Assembly: GCA_964573885.1 (NCBI GenBank)
Contig: CAZNLL010000021.1
Span: forward strand, 1-38,382
Source of the DNA: CAZNLL01 sp964573885
GTDB lineage: Bacteria > Desulfobacterota > DSM-4660 > Desulfatiglandales > Desulfatiglandaceae
DNA: 38,382 nucleotides
Reading direction: 5' to 3'
The notes below the pieces were generated by a model that did not search any database, was not told the DNA's origin, and saw only the letters and a program-made list of their open reading frames with translations. Each line of letters begins with the position of its first letter. Position 1 is the stretch's first letter. The translations under genes were made by a program, and so were the position numbers. This document shows, piece after piece, positions 33,877 through 38,382 of the stretch.

Positions 33877-35024
33877 GAAAGGCTTCCTCTTTGTTCAAAA
33901 TATTTGGAAATGACATCACAGACATAATGGACATCCTCCATTTTCATGGACGGATAGAGGGGGAGGGTTATCTCCTTCTCTCCCGCTTCCTCGGTGAGAC
34001 GGAGGGATGTTTTTTCACACTCAAAATTGCGCTCGTAGAATTTGAACTGATGGATAGGAGGGTAGTGAATGCTGGTCTGAACACCCCTGTCCTTCAAAAA
34101 GGCCATAAACCCTTCCCGATCCACATGGCTCGCCAGGAGGACGGGGAATATATGATGAGAAGGCCCCCCCCGCTCCTTTTCAAAGGGAACCGAGACCTCT
34201 GAAAACGCCTTGAGCCTTGCCCTGTAGATCTTTGTCAAGGCCTTCCTTCTCTCATTACTCTCTTTCAGCTTTTCCAGTTGCACCAGACCTATGGCTGAAC
34301 GGATTTCATCAATGCGATAGTTGAACCCCAGCTTTACCACATCGTATGTGGAGGCCCGGCCTTCATGCCTGTCCAGGGTCAGGCTGGTCATCCCGTGGGA
34401 TCGAATAAGCCGGATCTTCCGGGCCAGCTCTTCGCTGTTCGTTGTCATCATTCCCCCTTCAGCCGTAGTCATATTCTTGTTCGAGAAAAAGCTGAAACAC
34501 CCGATGTCCCCGATGGCGCCACACTTTTTCCCATTATGACCGGCACCAGGGGCGTGAGCACAGTCTTCAATCACCCGGAGCCCGTACCGCCGGGCGATGT
34601 CCATGATCCTGTCCATATCACTTGGATGTCCTGCATAATGGAGGGTTTGTATGGCCTTTGTTCTGGCGGTGATTTTGGCTTCCACGTCCTCCGGAGAAAG
34701 GTTCAGATCATCCAGGGCGGTAATCCCGGCAAAAACAGGAATCGCCCCCGTGTATACAATCGAATTGGCTCCAGCCACAAAGGTCAAGGAGGGACAGATC
34801 ACTTCATCCCCCTTGCCTATATCCAGGACCAGGTTTGCCAAATGGAGTGCCGCGGTTCCGCTGGACACGGCAAAGGCGTATTTCACCCCGATCAATTCGG
34901 CAAAAAGCCTCTCAAATCGTCTTGTCACCTCTCCCATGGTCAACCAGCCCGAGCGGATTACCCGTTGTGCAGCCTCCAGTTCTTTGCCGTCAAAGGCCGT
35001 GTCAAATAAGGGAATTTTCCACAT
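33873..35024 (-). CDS. DegT/DnrJ/EryC1-family PLP sugar aminotransferase
   Basis: 383 residues. Transaminates a 4-keto nucleotide sugar, probably the product of the LegB-type dehydratase. PLP-binding features are SSGTAALHLANLVL (about 54-67), EDCAHAPGA, and the Schiff-base lysine Lys183 in FFSNKNMTTAEGG. The family's NYRIDEIRSAIGLVQLEKL follows. The length is typical. SD GGAGG precedes the ATG, 1 base after the upstream stop. It differs at the N-terminus from the best known LegC proteins, so the symbol is left open. Confidence 0.93.
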   Translation of the reverse strand: MWKIPLFDTAFDGKELEAAQRVIRSGWLTMGEVTRRFERLFAELIGVKYAFAVSSGTAALHLANLVLDIGKGDEVICPSLTFVAGANSIVYTGAIPVFAGITALDDLNLSPEDVEAKITARTKAIQTLHYAGHPSDMDRIMDIARRYGLRVIEDCAHAPGAGHNGKKCGAIGDIGCFSFFSNKNMTTAEGGMMTTNSEELARKIRLIRSHGMTSLTLDRHEGRASTYDVVKLGFNYRIDEIRSAIGLVQLEKLKESNERRKALTKIYRARLKAFSEVSVPFEKERGGPSHHIFPVLLASHVDREGFMAFLKDRGVQTSIHYPPIHQFKFYERNFECEKTSLRLTEEAGEKEITLPLYPSMKMEDVHYVCDVISKYFEQRGSLS

Positions 35025-35025
35025 A

Positions 35026-35763
35026 TCATGCCTCCAATGACCTTATTCCCGCCCCTGGAAGCAGTTTGTGCGCCATGCGCTCGAACTGTTCCTGGGCCCG
35101 GGCATAGTCCTCATGCCGGCCTATATCCAGCCAGAAATCCTCAAAAGGATATCCTACCACCCGTTCGCCGTTTTTGATCAGTTCCAGTACGAGATCGGGG
35201 AAATCCAGATAAGGACAGGGACTGATATATTCAAGGACGCGGGGCTCATAGACATAAACGCCCATACTGACGTTGTAAGTCTTGTGGGGTTTTTCCACAT
35301 ATCCCGTCAGGATGCCCTCTCGGTTTGTTTCTATAACCCCCAGATCTATCTTCATGCGCTTTTTGAACATCCCGATGGTCAGGACCCCCCCCATTTTGTG
35401 GTGATAGCTTACGAGCTCTGAGAAATTTATGGATGTCAATACATCACCGTTCATGACAAGGAATGTTTCATCAAGGTCCGGGATAAGGGCCAAAGAACCG
35501 GCGGTCCCTTTGGGTTCCCTCTCCTTGATATATGTGATGTCCAATTCCGCGAACCTCCCGTTCCCGTTTTGAAAATAGGCCTGGATCAGTTCTCCCAGAT
35601 ATCCCAGGCTCAAGATGATCTGTCGAATTCCATAGTAGGCGAGCTGTCGTATCAGGATCTCTATGATGGGGCGTTGTCCCAGGGGAACCATGGGTTTGGG
35701 AAAAACCGTCGTATAGGGGGCAAGCCTGGTCCCCTTTCCGCCCGCCAAGATAACTGCTTTCAT
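35026..35763 (-). CDS. Sugar-1-phosphate nucleotidyltransferase
   Basis: 245 residues with a Rossmann-type NTP_transferase fold. It has the nucleotide-binding signature LAGGKGTRLAPYT (residues 6-18), FPKPMVPLGQRPI, KGTAGSLALIPDL, LVMNGDVLTSINF and DIGRHEDYARAQE. In Campylobacter a related protein (PtmE, which also has CBS domains) forms the GDP-activated amino sugar that enters the legionaminic acid pathway. The present protein lacks CBS domains. Position right after the LegB-type gene supports that it primes the pathway, but the base and sugar it uses are not readable. Its start follows the previous stop by 1 base. Confidence 0.88.
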   Translation of the reverse strand: MKAVILAGGKGTRLAPYTTVFPKPMVPLGQRPIIEILIRQLAYYGIRQIILSLGYLGELIQAYFQNGNGRFAELDITYIKEREPKGTAGSLALIPDLDETFLVMNGDVLTSINFSELVSYHHKMGGVLTIGMFKKRMKIDLGVIETNREGILTGYVEKPHKTYNVSMGVYVYEPRVLEYISPCPYLDFPDLVLELIKNGERVVGYPFEDFWLDIGRHEDYARAQEQFERMAHKLLPGAGIRSLEA

Positions 35764-35764
35764 C

Positions 35765-36754
35765 TCAGATCACATAGTCCTTGGTGTTGTATTCATCAAT
35801 ATGGGCCGAAATCCAGCCGATGGTCCTCTTCAGCCCTTGATCAATGGGTATTTTAGGCTGCCAATGGAGTACATTCCTTGCCAGGGTGTTGTCGCAGCAA
35901 AGCCTTTGGACCTCGCTCTTTAAGGGCCGCCTTCGCCTTTGTTCCGCCACAACCCTGACCCCTCTTCCCATGAGCCTTCCGATTTTCTCTACGAGGTCGC
36001 CCACGGAGATTTCAAAGTTGGACCCCACATTGAATATTTTCCCCACCGCCTCGTCACACTCAGCCACCCGGAAGAAGCCCTCCACCGTGTCGCTCACATA
36101 GGTGTAATCCCTTGTGGGATGCAGAGAACCCAGGCATATCTCCCGCCGGGTGAGGGCCTGGCTGATCACTGTAGGGATAACCGCCCTTGCCGATTGCCTG
36201 GGCCCATATACGTTAAAAGGCCTTACGATGGCCACGGGGAGCTCATAGGAATCGTAGAAGCTTTCCGCAATCTTATCGGCACTGATCTTGCTCGCCGAGT
36301 AGGGGGATTGGCCCTGAAGGGGGTGGCTCTCGTCCATGGGGACGTAAAGGGCGGACCCATAGACCTCGCTGGTGGAGGTGTGAATGATCTTCTCAACCTC
36401 CAAATCCCTCGCCGCAAGCATCACATTGAGGGTGCCTACCACATTGGTTTCAAACACCTCCCGGGGATGGAGGTATGAATAGGGGATGGCAATAAGGGAC
36501 CCCAGGTGGAATACCACATGGATCCTTTTCATGGCCTCCATGACCGTATCGGCATCCCTCAAATCACCAAACACGGCTTGGATCTTCTCCCGGGTCTCTG
36601 CAGGAAGTTGCACAAGAAGACCGCGGTCACTCCTGGAGGTATAGCGAAGGAAGCAGCGGACCCGGGCCCCACGCTCGACCAGTCTTTCTACGAGATGACT
36701 TCCCACAAAGCCACCCGCCCCTGTAACCAGAACATTTTTGTCTTTGAGTTCCAT
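35765..36754 (-). CDS. legB: LegB-type NAD-dependent sugar 4,6-dehydratase
   Basis: 329 residues. Extended SDR with GAGGFVGSHL (NAD loop, residues 12-21), LGSLIAIPYSYLHP, TSTSEVYG, and the catalytic YSASK (Tyr 152, Lys 156), followed by RPFNVYGPRQSARAVIPTVI and PTRDYTYVSDT. These stretches match the LegB group, which opens the legionaminic acid pathway by forming a 4-keto-6-deoxy sugar, more than the PseB group. The ATG at 36754 has GGGGGA upstream and follows a perfect sigma-54 promoter; the reading frame also extends to a TTG at 36781 inside that promoter, which is rejected. First gene of the 18-kb operon. Confidence 0.9.
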   Translation of the reverse strand: MELKDKNVLVTGAGGFVGSHLVERLVERGARVRCFLRYTSRSDRGLLVQLPAETREKIQAVFGDLRDADTVMEAMKRIHVVFHLGSLIAIPYSYLHPREVFETNVVGTLNVMLAARDLEVEKIIHTSTSEVYGSALYVPMDESHPLQGQSPYSASKISADKIAESFYDSYELPVAIVRPFNVYGPRQSARAVIPTVISQALTRREICLGSLHPTRDYTYVSDTVEGFFRVAECDEAVGKIFNVGSNFEISVGDLVEKIGRLMGRGVRVVAEQRRRRPLKSEVQRLCCDNTLARNVLHWQPKIPIDQGLKRTIGWISAHIDEYNTKDYVI

Positions 36755-36776
36755 CCTGTCCCCCGCTTTTCTTTTT

Positions 36777-36792
36777 AGCAATTAGCGTGCCA
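36777..36792 (-). promoter_or_regulatory. Consensus sigma-54 promoter of the nonulosonate operon
   Basis: On the minus strand the sequence TGGCACGCTAATTGCT matches the RpoN consensus TGGCACG, four bases, TTGCT at every consensus position. The start point would be near 36766, leaving a leader of about 12 bases with the SD right at its beginning. No other strong promoter was seen in the operon down to 18247. Confidence 0.85.
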
Positions 36793-36895
36793 CCTTTCAC
36801 GGCCCCCAAATCCCATGCCGTCACAGGAGAATGGCCAAGAAAGGGGGCGAATTCATAGGGGGACAGTCAATTTCTTGACAGAGGCATTGGAAGGA

Positions 36896-36920
36896 GGGGT
36901 AGGCAAAATATGCATACCCC
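36896..36920. terminator. Hairpin after the second maf gene
   Basis: A stem of GGGGTA with TACCCC extended, after one mismatch, by GCA with TGC around a 5-base loop. It begins 12 bases after the maf stop codon. It may separate maf transcription from the sigma-54 promoter of legB, but no T run follows on the minus strand, so termination efficiency is uncertain. The remaining 150-base gap (36782-36931) holds only this and the promoter. Confidence 0.4.
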
Positions 36921-36931
36921 GGGCAGGAAGG

Positions 36932-38382
36932 TTAAGGAGAAGATAATCGGGCCTTATACCGCTCCCTGGCCCTTTTGATCATCTCCCGTGAAAGCACGGA
37001 ACCCGCGGAATGGATCTCCCGCTTCAGGGCCGTAATCACGGCATGTACGTAGTTTTCCCGGGACATGTGGTACTCATATAGATCCACCAACTGATCCGGA
37101 TACCTCTCCAGACACCGCAAGCACCTTTCTGTTTCTCTGTGCTGAGGGGCCAGGGCCCTGACCCGTTCATACCAGGCCTTGGCGTCTTCGTAGATCCCCA
37201 TCTGCCGGTAGCACCGGGCAATGTGAAGGCAGGTGGAGACATCCCTTTTTTTCAGGCTATAGGCCTTAAGGAATTCCTCCAAGGCCTCTCCATAGAAGCC
37301 CTGCCTGGCCAGGGTATGGCCGAGGCGGTATAAAATGAGTCCCCCGGGCCCCTGCTTTTCAAGCCGGGCTTTCAGGGCCCTGTAGGCCCTGAGGGGTGGG
37401 AGGATACGGTCCATGCCCTGTTTAAAGAGCCCGGAAGAAATCCTTGTGCCTTCCAAAAAGACCCAGTTTCTTTTGAGCATGGCCTCCTTCTGTATCCTGG
37501 GGTCATCATCATGCGGGTTCAAGGCACGGCCGGACAATAGGCGATGCTCCCGGATGGAGAATTCGGTCATCTGCCTTCTGGTCTCTCCCATCCCGTCAAT
37601 CTCGAGGGTGATTTGGTGGTTCCTCTCCATGGTCTCTCTTATCAGGGCTTTGTTTGTATCTTGAGACTGTAACATGAGATAAAGCCTGCGGTTGAGTCGA
37701 ATGCCTTCCATGGAGAGCCTATGCATTCGTTCAAGGGCCGCTCTTTTCGTCTCCAAGGCATGAACCAGGGCGTTGAGATTGACAGAAATGGGACTGTACG
37801 CCCTGTTCAGTGCGGATTGAACAGGATATTCGGAGCCGCAGTATTGTTCAACAACTTCGGCAAGGGACATGACGGCGGTTCCTTCAATGTGGGCCCCCCC
37901 TTCTGTGGCGTTGATACACCGCGATTCGGTTTCGTCGATCATTTTTTCAAGAAGGGTCTTCTGGGCCCTCAGTTTCAGGGTTGCAGGGACCTCCCCCCCC
38001 TTCACCCCTTTCACCCAGAAGAGGTTGTTTTGCCCCAACCCACCCACCCTTTTATTAAAATCGGTGCCTTCCATGTGGGTCTGATCTGAAAGGGCAAGGT
38101 CCTGGCCCACAAAGACAAGAGGATCACACCCCATAAGTCTGGCCACCGCAAGGCTCATATGGACCACGGCAGTCCCGGGCGGACAGGCATGGCCCATCTC
38201 ACAAAACCGGCTCAACCACTGGTCGATGACCCCCCCGTAAGGATAGTAGAACCGCCTGCCCTGTAGGGCTTTGGGAATGCGGTGGTCCAGGGCACCCGTA
38301 TAGACCAGGGGCACCCTGGTGAGGTCAAAAAGACCGCTTACCTGCATGTAATTGTACTCCGCCGGATCCAGTGAGGTGATCA
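36932..38382 (-). CDS. maf: Second Maf-type flagellin glycosyltransferase (partial, N-terminus beyond window)
   Basis: At least 483 codons are present and the frame is open to the right edge. Upstream of the internal Met at 38347 the reading frame continues with SLDPAEYNY, which aligns with SSDAKPLNL of the complete Maf at 18247, so the start lies outside. The DUF115 core is seen in PLVYTGALDHRIP, CPPGTAVVHMSLAVARLMGC and LVFVGQDLALS, and the same TPR tail is present (RLGHTLARQGFYGEALEEFL, HIARCYRQMG). The two Mafs are clear paralogues bracketing the sugar operon. It may transfer a different nonulosonic acid or act on another flagellin site. Confidence 0.92.
   Translation of the reverse strand, partial: ITSLDPAEYNYMQVSGLFDLTRVPLVYTGALDHRIPKALQGRRFYYPYGGVIDQWLSRFCEMGHACPPGTAVVHMSLAVARLMGCDPLVFVGQDLALSDQTHMEGTDFNKRVGGLGQNNLFWVKGVKGGEVPATLKLRAQKTLLEKMIDETESRCINATEGGAHIEGTAVMSLAEVVEQYCGSEYPVQSALNRAYSPISVNLNALVHALETKRAALERMHRLSMEGIRLNRRLYLMLQSQDTNKALIRETMERNHQITLEIDGMGETRRQMTEFSIREHRLLSGRALNPHDDDPRIQKEAMLKRNWVFLEGTRISSGLFKQGMDRILPPLRAYRALKARLEKQGPGGLILYRLGHTLARQGFYGEALEEFLKAYSLKKRDVSTCLHIARCYRQMGIYEDAKAWYERVRALAPQHRETERCLRCLERYPDQLVDLYEYHMSRENYVHAVITALKREIHSAGSVLSREMIKRARERYKARLSSP

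Overview
The window is a flagellar filament and flagellin-glycosylation locus from a Gram-negative bacterium with sigma-54-type flagellar control. It is probably a member of the Desulfobacterota (Deltaproteobacteria). That guess rests on the flagellin terminus, the Maf-type (DUF115) glycosyltransferases and the sigma-54 promoters; no rRNA or tRNA is present to settle it. Coding density is high, genes are packed with 4-8 bp overlaps, and no phage or transposase gene was seen.

Layout. 1-5540 (+): flagellin fliC behind a sigma-28-like promoter, then fliD (filament cap) behind a near-consensus sigma-54 promoter, then the export chaperone fliS. FliD is about twice the usual size because DUF2341-like and LamG-like modules are inserted in it. 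5535-14719 (-): a seven-gene operon read leftward from a sigma-54-like promoter at 14765-14750: a GT9 transferase, a stand-alone Maf N-terminal domain, a GT2-TPR protein, a Maf-N/CgeB fusion, a small unknown protein, a GT4 transferase and a B12-binding radical SAM enzyme. 14837-18244 (+): a divergent three-gene glycosyltransferase operon with its own sigma-54-like promoter. 18247-36754 (-): about 18.5 kb of tightly spaced sugar genes read leftward from an exact-consensus sigma-54 promoter at 36792-36777. In order they are a LegB-type dehydratase, nucleotidyltransferase, aminotransferase, PIG-L deacetylase, WecD-like acetyltransferase, AsnB-type amidotransferase, GNAT, SPASM radical SAM, methyltransferase, isomerase, cytidylyltransferase, NeuB-family synthase, second NeuB-family synthase, second cytidylyltransferase, small-molecule kinase, PseG-like hydrolase and a full-length Maf. 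36932-38382 (-): the C-terminal two thirds of a second full-length Maf, cut by the window edge.

How it works together (inference from families): the long operon makes one or two nonulosonic acids (legionaminic/pseudaminic-like) as CMP-sugars, decorates them by acylation, amidation, methylation and possibly radical chemistry, and the Maf proteins attach them to flagellin. The central glycosyltransferases extend or replace these glycans. Sigma-54 promoters before fliD and before all three glycosylation operons suggest the glycans are made in step with filament assembly.

Most unusual features: (1) two 92%-identical, roughly 220-bp hairpin elements, one upstream of each NeuB-family gene, with perfect 18-bp terminal inverted repeats, compensatory base-pair changes and a GNRA-like loop kept in both; (2) the Maf N-terminal domain found in three architectures, suggesting a portable flagellin-targeting or scaffold module; (3) a nested lectin-like insertion in the flagellar cap; (4) a hybrid nonulosonate pathway (LegB-type entry, PseG-type hydrolase, no visible NeuC-type epimerase, an extra TIM-barrel isomerase).
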